Below are positions 1 through 8,670 of a DNA stretch of 10,902 bases, piece by piece. How positions within the stretch are numbered: the first letter of the stretch is position 1; the number at the start of each line of letters is the position of its first letter. Below the pieces are notes generated by a model. That model searched no databases, was not told the DNA's origin, and saw only the letters and a list, made by a program, of their open reading frames with translations. Source of the stretch: Alphaproteobacteria bacterium (GTDB taxonomy: Bacteria; Pseudomonadota; Alphaproteobacteria; Rickettsiales; SXRF01); assembly GCA_019243895.1 (NCBI GenBank), contig JAFATP010000091.1, forward strand, positions 1 through 10,902, written 5' to 3'. A program made the position numbers and the translations under genes.

Positions 1-841
1 GCGCGCCCTTAAGGTGGTGGGGCTGATGAACGTGCAGTTCGCCGTGAAGGGCGAGGATATTCATATCATCGAAGTCAATCCCCGCGCCAGCCGCACCGTG
101 CCGTTCGTGGCCAAGGCCACCGGCATTCCGCTGGCCAAGATCGCGGCCAGGGTGATGGCGGGAGCTTCGCTTAGAGATATGGTGGCCAATGGCGCGTGGC
201 GAATGCGCGAAGAATCAACGCCCGCCCCCCGTCACCCGTCACCCGCCACTCATGTGGCCGTCAAGGAAGCCGTCTTCCCCTTCGCGCGCTTCGCCAATGT
301 GGATGTCATTCTCGGCCCGGAAATGAAATCCACCGGCGAGGCGATGGGACTGGATGCGGATTTTGCGCGCGCCTTCGCCAAGTCCCAGGCCGGGGCGGGC
401 AACCAGCTGCCGTTGCAGGGCACCGTATTCATGTCGGTGAAGAACGCCGACAAGCAGGGCATCGTGCCGGTGGCGGCGCAGCTTCTGGCGCTGGGCTTTT
501 CCATTGTGGCCACGCGCGGCACCGCCGCCCATCTGGAAGAAAAAGGCATGCAGGTGAATGTTGTCAACAAGGTGCGCGAAGGCAGGCCGCATATCGTGGA
601 CATGCTGAAGGACCGCACGGTGGCGTTGGTCATCAATACCACCGAAGGCGCGCAGGCCATCGCCGATTCCTTCGACATCCGCCGCACCGCCCTGCTCAAC
701 AAGATTCCTTATTACACCACGCTGGCGGCCGCCAAGGCCGTCACCTCCGCCATTGCCGCGCTGAAAAACGGCGGCGGGCTGGAGGTTAAACCCCTGCAGG
801 AGTATTTTCCGGCGGCGCAGCCGGAGCGGGATCAGGGCTAA
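1..841 (+). CDS. carB: Carbamoyl-phosphate synthase large subunit, C-terminal part (5' end outside window)
   Basis: This is the large subunit that makes carbamoyl phosphate from bicarbonate, glutamine-derived ammonia and two ATP, feeding cytoplasmic pyrimidine and arginine synthesis. The frame is open from base 2, so only the last 279 residues are present (the E. coli protein has 1073). The start of the window lies in the second ATP-grasp (carbamate-phosphorylating) domain: GLMNVQFAV is followed by [20 protein letters not shown], whose Glu and Asn are the metal ligands of the family. The MGS-like allosteric domain follows (about bases 415-800), with [10 protein letters not shown], an [13 protein letters not shown] segment and INTTEGAQ. 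Its ligand-binding Lys, Asn and Thr positions look intact, so UMP/ornithine-type control is plausible. Two oddities: an apparent insertion before [11 protein letters not shown] (about 185-250), and a tail of about ten residues after PLQEYF. The stop lies in a tandem repeat and the 3' end overlaps the converging efflux gene. greA, a frequent downstream neighbour in proteobacteria, is absent. Confidence 0.97.
   Translation, partial: RALKVVGLMNVQFAVKGEDIHIIEVNPRASRTVPFVAKATGIPLAKIAARVMAGASLRDMVANGAWRMREESTPAPRHPSPATHVAVKEAVFPFARFANVDVILGPEMKSTGEAMGLDADFARAFAKSQAGAGNQLPLQGTVFMSVKNADKQGIVPVAAQLLALGFSIVATRGTAAHLEEKGMQVNVVNKVREGRPHIVDMLKDRTVALVINTTEGAQAIADSFDIRRTALLNKIPYYTTLAAAKAVTSAIAALKNGGGLEVKPLQEYFPAAQPERDQG
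228..248. repeat. 7-bp x 3 direct repeat inside carB
   Basis: Two exact copies of CCCGTCA (228-234, 235-241) are followed by CCCGCCA (242-248). Three units make 21 bp, so the reading frame is kept and the repeat contributes part of the peptide [11 protein letters not shown]. It sits in a segment that looks longer than in other CarB proteins from memory. Just upstream, 182-191 and 196-205 form a second imperfect direct repeat (GTGGCCAATG / GTGGCGAATG). The repeat is read directly from the sequence; that it arose by slippage is inferred. Confidence 0.75.
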
Positions 842-2300
842 GGCTAGGGCTAAGGCTAGGGCTAAGGCTAGGGGCGGAGTCCTGCCAGCCGCCGCCCAGG
901 GCGCGGTAAAGCCCCGTCAGCGCCTGCAATCGCGCCAGCCTTGCCTGCACCAGCGCATCCTCGGCGGAAAACAGGGTGCGCTGCGTGTTCAGCACGGTGG
1001 TGATGTCGATGATGCCGCCGGAAAGCTGCCGCTGCGTCAGCTCATAAGCGGTGCGGGCCGTGGCGGCGGCCTGCCGCTGCGCGGCTTCTTCGGCGGCGTC
1101 CTGCTGCACGGCGGCCAGCGCGTCTTCGACGTCGGAGAAAGCGGAAATCACTGCCTTGCGGTAATCCTGTAACAGCTCGTCATAGCGGGCCTCATTGAAT
1201 TCCAGCTGCCCGCTCAGCCGCCCGCCCTCAAAAATCGGCTGGGTGGCCGAAGCCGCCAGGGAAAATAGCGTGCTGGTCGGAGAAAAGAGCGAAGCCAGCA
1301 CCGGGCTTTGATACCCTCCGGAGGCGGTGAGCTGAATGCTGGGGAAGAACGCGGCGCGCGCCGCGTTGATATTGGCATGGGCGGCCATCAGCTGCGCCTC
1401 GGCATTCTGCACGTCGGGGCGCCGCTGCAACAGCTCGGAAGGAAGCCCCGGCGTCACTTCGGGGGTGGCGATGGTGGCAAGCGTCAATCCCTCGCCCGCG
1501 GGGAGCAGGTCGGCGGCTTCCGGCATCTTGCTCACCAGGATGGCCAGCGCATCGATATTCTGCCGCAACGCCAGTTCCAGCGGCGGAATGGCGGCGCGCT
1601 GCGCATCCACGATGCTTTCCTCCTGCGCCACATCCAGCCCGGAGGCGATCCCCTGCGTGAATCGGTCTTGAATAGCCTTGAACAGCGCCTCGGCGTTGGC
1701 GAGGTTGCTCCGCGCCAGCGTCAATCGGTCCTGCGCCCCGATGACGGCAAAATAGGTGGTGGCGACGTCGGCCGTGATGGTGATGCCGATGGTTTCGCGG
1801 TCGAAGCGGCTGGCCGCGGCCAGCTCCTCCGCTGCTTGAGCCGCCGCCCAATTCTTGCCCCAGAAATCCACTTCATAACCGGCGTTCAGCGTCGCGTTGT
1901 AACTATTGGCGATGCGAAGCTTTCCGCCGCCGCTTCCCTGGGAACCCCGCGCGCCGTTATGCGTGGCCTGCGCGGTGGCATCCAGCGTGGGCAGCAGTGC
2001 GGCGCCGGCGATGCGCGCCTGCGCGTCCGCCTGGCGCACGCGGGCGGCGGCGGCCTGAATGTCAAAATTGGCGGCCTGCGCCTGCGCGATCAGCACGTTC
2101 AGCGGCGGCGATTGAAACGCCGTCCACCAATCCGCGGTCGGCCACACAGGCGCCGCTTTCGCCGCTTCGGGCGCTGCGGGTGCAGGCGCGTTGCGCCAGC
2201 TTTCGGGAAACGCCGTCTCAATGTGGTGATAGCTGTCGCCTATCAGGCCGCAGCCCGACAGCAGCAAAGCAATCATCGGCAGCGCGCGGGGTCTGATCAT
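786..2300 (-). CDS. NodT/OprM-family outer-membrane efflux lipoprotein
   Basis: This is the outer-membrane channel of a tripartite RND pump; it trimerises and docks on the periplasmic adaptor to expel substrates from the cell. The 504 residues start with a short signal peptide and a lipobox, LSGC with Cys17, predicting a lipidated N-terminus. Two outer-membrane-efflux repeats follow (about 65-255 and 285-468). The family hallmark [14 protein letters not shown] is at 291-304 and leads into [17 protein letters not shown]. The normal family end is near LYRALGGGW (464-472). Here a further 32 residues follow: three SLSP repeats (478-489) and a Pro/Ala-rich end. That tail is encoded by the tandem repeat and by the antisense of the last carB codons, so it is probably recent and dispensable. 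The ATG overlaps the mdtC stop as ATGA (2297-2300), with a modest AGGGA ribosome-binding site (2308-2312), indicating translational coupling. I leave the symbol empty because oprM, nodT and similar names cannot be separated by reading alone. Confidence 0.95.
   Translation of the reverse strand: MIRPRALPMIALLLSGCGLIGDSYHHIETAFPESWRNAPAPAAPEAAKAAPVWPTADWWTAFQSPPLNVLIAQAQAANFDIQAAAARVRQADAQARIAGAALLPTLDATAQATHNGARGSQGSGGGKLRIANSYNATLNAGYEVDFWGKNWAAAQAAEELAAASRFDRETIGITITADVATTYFAVIGAQDRLTLARSNLANAEALFKAIQDRFTQGIASGLDVAQEESIVDAQRAAIPPLELALRQNIDALAILVSKMPEAADLLPAGEGLTLATIATPEVTPGLPSELLQRRPDVQNAEAQLMAAHANINAARAAFFPSIQLTASGGYQSPVLASLFSPTSTLFSLAASATQPIFEGGRLSGQLEFNEARYDELLQDYRKAVISAFSDVEDALAAVQQDAAEEAAQRQAAATARTAYELTQRQLSGGIIDITTVLNTQRTLFSAEDALVQARLARLQALTGLYRALGGGWQDSAPSLSPSLSPSLSPDPAPAAPPENTPAGV
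834..873. repeat. 12-bp tandem repeat (3.3 copies) at the carB stop codon
   Basis: The unit AGGGCTAAGGCT occurs exactly at 834-845, 846-857 and 858-869, followed by AGGG (870-873). Read in the carB frame it gives alternating TAA and TAG stops separated by Gly codons: 839, 845, 851, 857, 863 and 869. Read on the minus strand in the outer-membrane factor frame it is fully open and encodes three SLSP tetrapeptides. Because 12 bp is four codons, copy-number change would leave both genes in frame. A related 22-bp sequence lies at 8599-8620 on the other strand. Confidence 0.9.
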
Positions 2301-5300
2301 GCGCCGTTCCCTGCTTCCGCTTCGGGAAGCGTATCGAAATGCCTTGCCTTCATCCGGTGCATCTTAAGCCTTAGCCGCTCCATTGCCAAGTAAACCACCG
2401 GCGTCGTATAGAGCGTCATCATCTGCGATACCACCAGCCCTCCCACCACCGCGATGCCCAGCGGGCGGCGCAGCTCCGCCCCCGTGCCGCCGCCGAGCGC
2501 CAGCGGCAGCGCGCCCAGCACCGCCGCCATCGTGGTCATGAGGATGGGGCGGAAGCGCCGGTTGCAGGCCTCCATAATGGCGCGCTGCGGTGATTTATGC
2601 TTATCGCGCTCCGCCACGATGGCGAAATCCACCATCATGATGCCGTTTTTCTTGACGATGCCCATCAGCAGGATCACGCCGATCATGCCGATGATGGAAA
2701 GGTCGTTGCCGGTGAATTTCAGCGCCAGCAGCGCGCCCAGCCCCGCCGAGGGCAGCGTGGAGATGATGGTGACGGGGTGAACGGTGCTCTCATAGAGCAC
2801 GCCCAGCACGATATAAATCGCCAGCAGCGCCGCGCCGATCAGGATGGGCTGGCCGCGCAGGAGATCGGCGAACACCTTGGCGTTTCCGGCGAATTGCGTA
2901 TGCACGGTGGGTGGCAGGTTAATCTCCTTGCCGATGTCCTGAATGCGCTTGGTCGCGTCGCTCAGCGACGAGCCGGCCGGCAGGTTGAACGTAAGCGCGG
3001 ATGCCGGAAACTGGCCTTGATGCGTCACCGAAACCGGCGCCAGCCCTATCGTGTAATGCGCCACGGCGGAAAGCGGCACCGGCTGGCCGGCCGCGGTTTT
3101 AACGTAGAGCTTATCCAGCGACAACGGGTTTTCCTGATAGCGCTTATCCACCTCCAGCACCACATGATATTGGTTGCGCTGCGTGTAGATGGTCGACACC
3201 TGCCGCTGCGCGAAAGCGTCTTCCAGCACCGCGTCCAGGGAGCTCATATCGATGCCGAGCCGCGACGCCGCATCGCGGTCCACCGAGATGTTCACCTGCT
3301 GGGCGGCGGCATCCATATCGCTTGAGACATCGGTGAAATCTTTTTCCTGCCGCATGCGCGCCAGGTATTTAGGCACCCATTCGCGCAATTCCTCCAGCGA
3401 TTCGTCGATCAGCACGAACTGGTATTGCGCCTTGCTGGCGCGGCCGCCGGTGCGGATATCCTGCACCGCCGTCAAGAAAGTGGCCATGCCTTCGACCTTC
3501 GCCAGTTTCGGCCGCAGGCGGCTGATCACCTGGTCGGCGCTGACGTCGCGCTCTTTGATGGGCTTCAGCGTGATGTAAAGCCGTCCCTGGTTGGCCACCG
3601 AATTGCCGCCGCCGCTGCCGATGGCCATGCCCATGCCCGCCACGGCGGGATCGGCGAGGATAACCTTGGCCACCTCTTGCTGCTTTGCCACCATGGAGCG
3701 GAAAGACACGTCCGTTCGCGCTTCTGTGGTGCCTTGAATCATGCCTGTATCCTGCTGAGGAAAGAATCCCATCGGCATGAGCTTGTAAAGCGCCACCGTA
3801 AGCAGGATGGTGCCAAGCATCACGCCCAGCATCATTCCCTGGCGGCGCATGACTCGGCTCAGTCCGTGCCGGTAATGCGAATGCATCCATGAAAACAGGC
3901 GCTCGCCCGCCTGCGCCGCCCAGCCGGTGGGCGCGGCATGGCCGCCTCCCCGGTGCCGGCGTTCCATCAATTGGCCGTATACCGTCGGCGTCACCGTGAG
4001 CGAAACGATCATGGAGATGGCAATGGCAATGGTCAGCGTCACGGCGAATTCGTGGAACAGCCGCCCGATGATGCTGCCCATGAACAGCAGCGGAATGAAC
4101 ACCGCCACCAGCGAGATGCTGATGGACATCACCGTGAACGTGATTTCCCGGGCGCCTTTGACCGCCGCTTCCAGCGGGCGCTCGCCCGACTCCACGTGGC
4201 GCGTGATGTTCTCGATCATCACGATGGCGTCATCCACCACGAAGCCGACCGAAACGATCAGCGCCATCAGCGAGATGTTATCCAGCGAATAGCCGAGCAG
4301 CCACATGGCGGCGAATGTTCCCGAAAGCGAGAGCGGAACGGTGACGCTGGCCGCCACGGTGGGGGTGAAGCGGCCCAGCGAGAACCACACCACCAGCACC
4401 ACCAGCGCGATGGAGATCAGCAGCGTGATCTCCACGTCCGACACGGACGCGCGGATGGTCTGCGTGCGGTCCGACAGCACGGAGATTTTGCTGCCGGTGG
4501 GCATCCACGCCTCCAGCTGCGGCATGATGCGCTTGATGCGGTCCACCGTTTCGATCACGTTGGCGTCGGCCTGCTTGAAGATGATGATGATGATGGCCTT
4601 CCCGCCGTTGAACCACGCCGCCTGCTTGTCGTTTTCCACGCCGTCGGTGACGCTCGCGATATCCCGCAGCCGCAGGCTGGTGCCGTTCGTACTGGGCTTG
4701 ACGAGCAGCGGCGCATAATCCGCGGCCACGTAAAGCTGGTCGTTGGCGGCGACGGTTTCGGCCTGGCGCGCGCCGTCGAATCCGCCTTTGGGCTCATCCA
4801 CATTGGCGCTGGCCAGGGCGGTGCGCACATCTTCCATGCCGAGCCCGGTGGAGGCCAGCGCCGTGGGGTTCACCGCCACGCGCACCGCCGGCTTATCGGC
4901 GCCGCTCACCAGCACCTGCGCCACCCCCTCCACCTGGGAAATGCTTTGATTCAGAATGGAGTCGCACGCGTCATAGAGCTTGCCGGGAGGAATCACGTCC
5001 GAGGTGACGGCCAGGATCAGGATGGGGGCATCGGCGGGATTCGCCTTGCGGTAGGTCGGCGGCGTGGGCAGATCTACCGGCAGGTCGCTGCCGGAAGCGT
5101 TGATAGCCGCCATCACGTCGCGCGCCGCGCCGTCGATATTCCGGTCCAGGTCGAACTGCACGGAGATGCCGGCCGCGCCCTGGCTGCTCACGGAGGTCAG
5201 CTCGTCCACCCCGGCGATCTCTCCCAGCCGCCGCTCCAGCGGCGCGGCCACCGTGGCCGCCATCGTCACCGGGTCGGCTCCCGGCAGCTTGGCGGAAACG

Positions 5301-5437
5301 TTGATGGTGGGATAATCCACATGCGGCAGCGGCGCCACCGGAAGCAGAACGAACGCCACCGCGCCCACCAGGAAAAGCCCCACCGCCAGCAGGCAGGTGG
5401 CCACGGGGCGGCGGATGAATATCTCGGAGAAAGACAT
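2297..5437 (-). CDS. mdtC: MdtC-like RND multidrug efflux inner-membrane pump subunit
   Basis: This is a proton-driven resistance-nodulation-division transporter of the inner membrane. In E. coli, MdtC assembles with MdtB into a mixed trimer that works with MdtA and exports compounds such as bile salts and novobiocin; the substrates here are unknown. The 1046 residues are full length. The N-terminus FIRRPVATCLLAVGLFLVG is the first membrane segment, followed by LLPVAPLPHVDYPTI. The proton-relay residues are all visible: Asp402-Asp403 in VGFVVDDAIVMIEN (TM4), Lys930 in GIVKKNGIMM (TM10), and Arg961/Thr968 in RRFRPILMTT (TM11). Motifs such as RKANPADAPI and GAARDVMAAINA match MdtC more closely than MdtB, as does its position second in the RND pair. 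A strong AAGGAG (5447-5452) lies 9 nt before the ATG inside the end of mdtB, and the mdtB stop is 1 bp upstream. Residues 282-286 are five Ile encoded by (ATC)5, a small curiosity in the porter domain. Confidence 0.95.
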   Translation of the reverse strand: MSFSEIFIRRPVATCLLAVGLFLVGAVAFVLLPVAPLPHVDYPTINVSAKLPGADPVTMAATVAAPLERRLGEIAGVDELTSVSSQGAAGISVQFDLDRNIDGAARDVMAAINASGSDLPVDLPTPPTYRKANPADAPILILAVTSDVIPPGKLYDACDSILNQSISQVEGVAQVLVSGADKPAVRVAVNPTALASTGLGMEDVRTALASANVDEPKGGFDGARQAETVAANDQLYVAADYAPLLVKPSTNGTSLRLRDIASVTDGVENDKQAAWFNGGKAIIIIIFKQADANVIETVDRIKRIMPQLEAWMPTGSKISVLSDRTQTIRASVSDVEITLLISIALVVLVVWFSLGRFTPTVAASVTVPLSLSGTFAAMWLLGYSLDNISLMALIVSVGFVVDDAIVMIENITRHVESGERPLEAAVKGAREITFTVMSISISLVAVFIPLLFMGSIIGRLFHEFAVTLTIAIAISMIVSLTVTPTVYGQLMERRHRGGGHAAPTGWAAQAGERLFSWMHSHYRHGLSRVMRRQGMMLGVMLGTILLTVALYKLMPMGFFPQQDTGMIQGTTEARTDVSFRSMVAKQQEVAKVILADPAVAGMGMAIGSGGGNSVANQGRLYITLKPIKERDVSADQVISRLRPKLAKVEGMATFLTAVQDIRTGGRASKAQYQFVLIDESLEELREWVPKYLARMRQEKDFTDVSSDMDAAAQQVNISVDRDAASRLGIDMSSLDAVLEDAFAQRQVSTIYTQRNQYHVVLEVDKRYQENPLSLDKLYVKTAAGQPVPLSAVAHYTIGLAPVSVTHQGQFPASALTFNLPAGSSLSDATKRIQDIGKEINLPPTVHTQFAGNAKVFADLLRGQPILIGAALLAIYIVLGVLYESTVHPVTIISTLPSAGLGALLALKFTGNDLSIIGMIGVILLMGIVKKNGIMMVDFAIVAERDKHKSPQRAIMEACNRRFRPILMTTMAAVLGALPLALGGGTGAELRRPLGIAVVGGLVVSQMMTLYTTPVVYLAMERLRLKMHRMKARHFDTLPEAEAGNGA
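4581..4595. repeat. (ATG)5 trinucleotide run within mdtC
   Basis: Five ATG units on the plus strand read as five ATC codons (Ile282-286 of the MdtC-like protein), inside a hydrophobic beta-strand of the porter domain. A hydrophobic stretch is expected here in the family, so this is probably codon preference rather than an unstable locus. Any unit gain or loss would stay in frame. Confidence 0.6.
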
Positions 5438-5438
5438 G

Positions 5439-8400
5439 CTACCGCGCTCCTTCTCCGGCCCGCCGTGGCCTGCGCGGAGCGTCCAGGCGCTCGTTCAGCC
5501 GCGCCTTCAGCCGGTCCAGCGCCAGGTAAATCACCGGCGTGGTATAGAGCGTCAGCAACTGGGAAAGCAGCAGCCCGCCCACGATGGAAATGCCGAGCGG
5601 GCGGCGCAGCTCCGCCCCCATGCCGTGGTCGAACGCCAGGGGAATGGCGCCCAGCAGCGCCGCCATGGTGGTCATCATGATGGGGCGGAAGCGCAGCAGG
5701 CTTGCCTTGTAAATCGCGTCTTCCGGCGCAAGCTTTTCCTCGCGCTCCGCCACCAGCGCGAAGTCGATCATCATGATGGCGTTTTTCTTGACGATGCCCA
5801 TCAGCAGCACGATGCCGATCAGCGCCACCAGTGACAGGTCCTGCCCGGTCAGCATCAGCGCCAGCAATGCGCCCACCCCCGCCGACGGCAGCGTGGAAAG
5901 AATGGTCAGCGGGTGGATGGTGCTTTCGTACAGCACGCCGAGCACGATATAGATCACCACCATCGCCGCCAGGATCAGCAGCGGCTCGCTGGCCAGCGAC
6001 GTGCGGAATTCCGCCGCCTCGCCGCTATAGCTGCCGACGATGGTGCCGGGAACGCCCAGCTCCTGCTCGGCGCGGTCGATATCCTTGATCGCCCGCCCCA
6101 GTGACGCGCCGTGGGCCAGGTTAAAGCTGATGGTGATGGCGGGAAACTCTCCCTGGTGGCTGATGGCCAGCGGCGCGGGCGCAAGGCTCACGCGGGCAAA
6201 CGTGCCCAGCGGCACCAATCCGTTCGCATTGGAGCCGGGATTGGTCGCCCGCACATACAGCATGGAAAGAATATTCGGATTTTCCTGGAGCTGCGGCGTC
6301 GCCTCCAAAATGACGTGATATTGGTTCACTTGCGAATAAACGGTGGAAACCTGGCGCTGCCCGAACGCGTCATAAAGCGTGTCGTCGATGGCCTGCGGCA
6401 GAATGCCCAGGCGCTGCGCCTGGTCGCGGTCGATGGCGATGACAGCTTGCAGACCGCCGTTCTGCTCGTCGGTGGTCACGTCGGTCAGCGTGCGGGAGGC
6501 TTTCAGCTTTTCCACCAGCTGTTGCGTCCATTTCGAAAGCTCCACCGGGTTTAAATCCGTCAGCGTGTATTGATATTGCGTCCGCGCGGTGCGCACGCCG
6601 ATCTGAATGTCCTGCGCCGCCTGCATGTGCACCGCCAGCCCGGGGATTTTATCCACCCGCTGCATCAGCCGGTTGATAATCTCCTCCGCATTGGCGGCGC
6701 GCTGCTTGCGGGGTTTCAGCATGATGGTGATGTGCCCGCTGTTGGGCGTGGTGTTTACCGTGCCCACCCCTAAAAACGAGGCCACCGCCGTCACATCGGC
6801 GTCTTCGCGGATGGCGTCCGCCACCTGGCCCTGCAGCCGTATCATCTCCCGGAAGGACACGGTTTCCGGCGCATCCGTGGTGGCGATGATCTGGCCGGTA
6901 TCCTCAAGCGGCAGGAAGCCTTTCGGCATCACCGCATACAGCAGAACGGTCAGCACCAGCGTTCCCGCCGCCACCAGGAGCGTGGCGCGCTGATGCAGCA
7001 GCACCCAGGAAAGGCTCCGGCCGTAGCGCCGCCGCATGCCCGCGAAAAAGCCCGTTCCTCCGCCCATCTGCGCTTCCTCGTCTTCCTCCTTCAGCGTTCC
7101 GTGACGCAGCAGATGCCCGCACATCATCGGCGTCAGCGTCAGCGAGATCACCGCCGAGATCAGCACCGCGATGGTCAGCGTCAGCGCGAATTCGCGGAAC
7201 AGGCGGCCGATGATGCCGGTCATGAACAGCAGCGGAATAAACACCGCCACCAGCGACACCGTCAGCGAGATCACGGTGAAGCCGATCTCCCGCGAGCCTT
7301 TGAACGCCGCGTCCAGCGGTTTTTCCCCGGCTTCGATGTAGCGCACGATGTTCTCGATCATCACGATCGCGTCGTCCACCACGAACCCGGCGGAAATGGT
7401 GAGCGCCATCAGCGAAAGGTTGTCCAGCGAAAACCCGCAGAGCCACATGGCGCCGAAGGTGGCCACCAGCGAGAGCGGCAGCGCAATGCCGGGAATGAAG
7501 GTGGCGCGCGCCGAGCGCAGAAACAGGTAAATCACCAGGATCACCAGCGCGATGGTCAGCACCAGCGTGAATTCCACGTCCGCCACGGAGGCGCGGATGG
7601 TTTCGGTGCGGTCGGCCAGCACGGAAAGCGTGATGCCGGCGGGAATGGAGGTGGCAAGCTGCGGCAGGCCTTTCTTGACGTTATCCACCGTGGCAACGAT
7701 GTTGGCGCCAGGCTGCCGCTGGATGTCCACAATCACCGCGGGCTTGCCGTTCACCCAGCCGCCCACTTTCACGTTTTCCACGCTTTCCGCCACCTCGCCC
7801 ACGTCGCGGATGCGCACCGCATTGCCGTTATGCATGGCGATAATCAGCGAGCGGTATTCCTCGGCGTTCTGCAGCTGGTCGTTCACGCCCAGGGCGAGCG
7901 CCTGCACCGGCCCGTCGAACCCGCCCTTGGGCAAATCCACGTTGGCGTGCGACAGCGCCGTTCGCACGTCTTCCATGCTCAGGCCGTACGCCGCCAGCCG
8001 CGACGGATCCAGCTGGATGCGATAGGCCGGGCGCTGCCCGCCTTCCACCAGCACGCGGCCCACGCCGGAAACCTGGCTTAGCTTTTGCGCCAGCAGCGTG
8101 TCGGCGATGTCGTTGACGTTGGTCATCGGCAGGCTGTCCGAGGTGAGCGACAGCGACATGATGGGCGGGTCCGCCGGGTTCACCTTGGAATAGGTGGGCG
8201 GATACGGCAGGTTGTTCGGCAGCACGCCCTTGGCGGCGTTGATGGCGGCCTGCACGTCCTCGGCGGCCACGTCGATATTCTTATCCAGGGTGAATTGCAG
8301 GGTGATGGCGCTGGTGCCTTCGGAGCTGGTGGACAGCATGGAGCTCAGGCCGGCGATCAGCCCGAACTGACGCTCCAGCGGCGTGGTGATCAGCGACGCC

Positions 8401-8576
8401 ATCGTATCGGCGCTGGCGCCGGGGAGCTGGGTGGTAACCTGGATGGTCGGGAAGTCCACTTGCGGCAAGGCGGAAACCGGCAGCAGCCGGTAGCCGAGCG
8501 ATCCCACCAGCAGCAGCGCGAACGCCAGCAGCCAGGTGGCAACCGGCCGCGCGATGAAGGGAGCGGAGACGTTCAT
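5439..8576 (-). CDS. mdtB: MdtB-like RND multidrug efflux inner-membrane pump subunit
   Basis: This is the first of two RND pump subunits and the likely partner of the MdtC-like protein in a heterotrimer; in E. coli the MdtB and MdtC subunits play non-equivalent roles. The 1045 residues are full length. FIARPVATWLLAFALLLVG is TM1, and LLPVSALPQVDFPTIQV, YSKVNPADPPIM and ITLQFTLDKNIDVA closely recall E. coli MdtB. The proton-relay set is intact: Asp401-Asp402 in AGFVVDDAIVMIENI, Lys931 in GIVKKNAIMM, and Arg962/Thr969 in LRFRPIMMTT. Two large periplasmic loops and twelve membrane segments follow the standard layout. The chosen ATG (8574-8576) is preceded by GAGGAG at 8580-8585, with only 3 nt between. 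The C-terminus is Arg-rich (APRRPRRAGEGAR), as expected for a cytoplasmic tail. It is separated from mdtA by 94 bp holding repeat-like, potentially structured sequence. Confidence 0.95.
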   Translation of the reverse strand: MNVSAPFIARPVATWLLAFALLLVGSLGYRLLPVSALPQVDFPTIQVTTQLPGASADTMASLITTPLERQFGLIAGLSSMLSTSSEGTSAITLQFTLDKNIDVAAEDVQAAINAAKGVLPNNLPYPPTYSKVNPADPPIMSLSLTSDSLPMTNVNDIADTLLAQKLSQVSGVGRVLVEGGQRPAYRIQLDPSRLAAYGLSMEDVRTALSHANVDLPKGGFDGPVQALALGVNDQLQNAEEYRSLIIAMHNGNAVRIRDVGEVAESVENVKVGGWVNGKPAVIVDIQRQPGANIVATVDNVKKGLPQLATSIPAGITLSVLADRTETIRASVADVEFTLVLTIALVILVIYLFLRSARATFIPGIALPLSLVATFGAMWLCGFSLDNLSLMALTISAGFVVDDAIVMIENIVRYIEAGEKPLDAAFKGSREIGFTVISLTVSLVAVFIPLLFMTGIIGRLFREFALTLTIAVLISAVISLTLTPMMCGHLLRHGTLKEEDEEAQMGGGTGFFAGMRRRYGRSLSWVLLHQRATLLVAAGTLVLTVLLYAVMPKGFLPLEDTGQIIATTDAPETVSFREMIRLQGQVADAIREDADVTAVASFLGVGTVNTTPNSGHITIMLKPRKQRAANAEEIINRLMQRVDKIPGLAVHMQAAQDIQIGVRTARTQYQYTLTDLNPVELSKWTQQLVEKLKASRTLTDVTTDEQNGGLQAVIAIDRDQAQRLGILPQAIDDTLYDAFGQRQVSTVYSQVNQYHVILEATPQLQENPNILSMLYVRATNPGSNANGLVPLGTFARVSLAPAPLAISHQGEFPAITISFNLAHGASLGRAIKDIDRAEQELGVPGTIVGSYSGEAAEFRTSLASEPLLILAAMVVIYIVLGVLYESTIHPLTILSTLPSAGVGALLALMLTGQDLSLVALIGIVLLMGIVKKNAIMMIDFALVAEREEKLAPEDAIYKASLLRFRPIMMTTMAALLGAIPLAFDHGMGAELRRPLGISIVGGLLLSQLLTLYTTPVIYLALDRLKARLNERLDAPRRPRRAGEGAR

Positions 8577-8670
8577 TTTCTCCTCAATCCCCCTTGCGGC
8601 CCTAACCTCAGCCCTGATCCTCCTTGTAAAAGACGGCCGGGGGTGGGATTAAGGTTGGGGCGAAGGAACG
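8577..8670 (-). promoter_or_regulatory. mdtA-mdtB intercistronic leader that could mask the mdtB ribosome-binding site
   Basis: This is the only sizeable gap in the operon. On the transcript, CCUUAAUCCC (complement of 8645-8654) can form ten pairs, one of them G-U, with GGGAUUGAGG (complement of 8582-8591). The latter contains the start of the GAGGAG ribosome-binding site of mdtB (8580-8585). The same C-rich arm can instead pair, with one mismatch, with the GGGCUGAGGUUAGG segment inside the repeat-like element at 8599-8620. The complementarity is read directly. That it forms in the cell or controls the MdtA:MdtB ratio is inference, and G/C-rich repeats can pair by chance. Confidence 0.35.
8599..8620 (-). 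repeat. Dispersed repeat copy related to the carB-end repeat
   Basis: Read on the minus strand this 22-bp segment begins GGATCAGGGCT and matches plus-strand 829-850 at 20 of 22 positions; the differences are A/G and C/T transitions. A weaker relative in the opposite orientation may lie at 8645-8666 (GGGATTAAGG followed by TTGGGGCGAAGG). The two good copies flank genes of the same operon about 7.7 kb apart. This could be a short interspersed repeat of this genome; two copies are too few to define a family. Confidence 0.5.

Noticed and set aside
834..873. Telomere-like or CRISPR-like repeat
   Set aside because: The units abut without spacers, total only 40 bp and lie within gene ends; this is a simple tandem repeat.
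1308..2393. 361-codon plus-strand frame opposite the outer-membrane factor gene
   Set aside because: Shadow of the NodT/OprM gene; Arg/Gly/His-rich with no recognisable motif.
3938..5680. 580-codon open frame on the plus strand opposite mdtC/mdtB
   Set aside because: It is antisense to a clear RND pump. The product is His/Arg/Asp/Gln-rich with no domain pattern, as expected for a shadow frame in high-GC DNA.
6993..8081. 362-codon plus-strand frame opposite mdtB
   Set aside because: Shadow frame; low-complexity His/Gln/Arg composition and no start context.
2297..8576. Tandem RND genes as a recent duplication
   Set aside because: The two proteins differ throughout and match the separate MdtB and MdtC types, an ancient paralogous pair.
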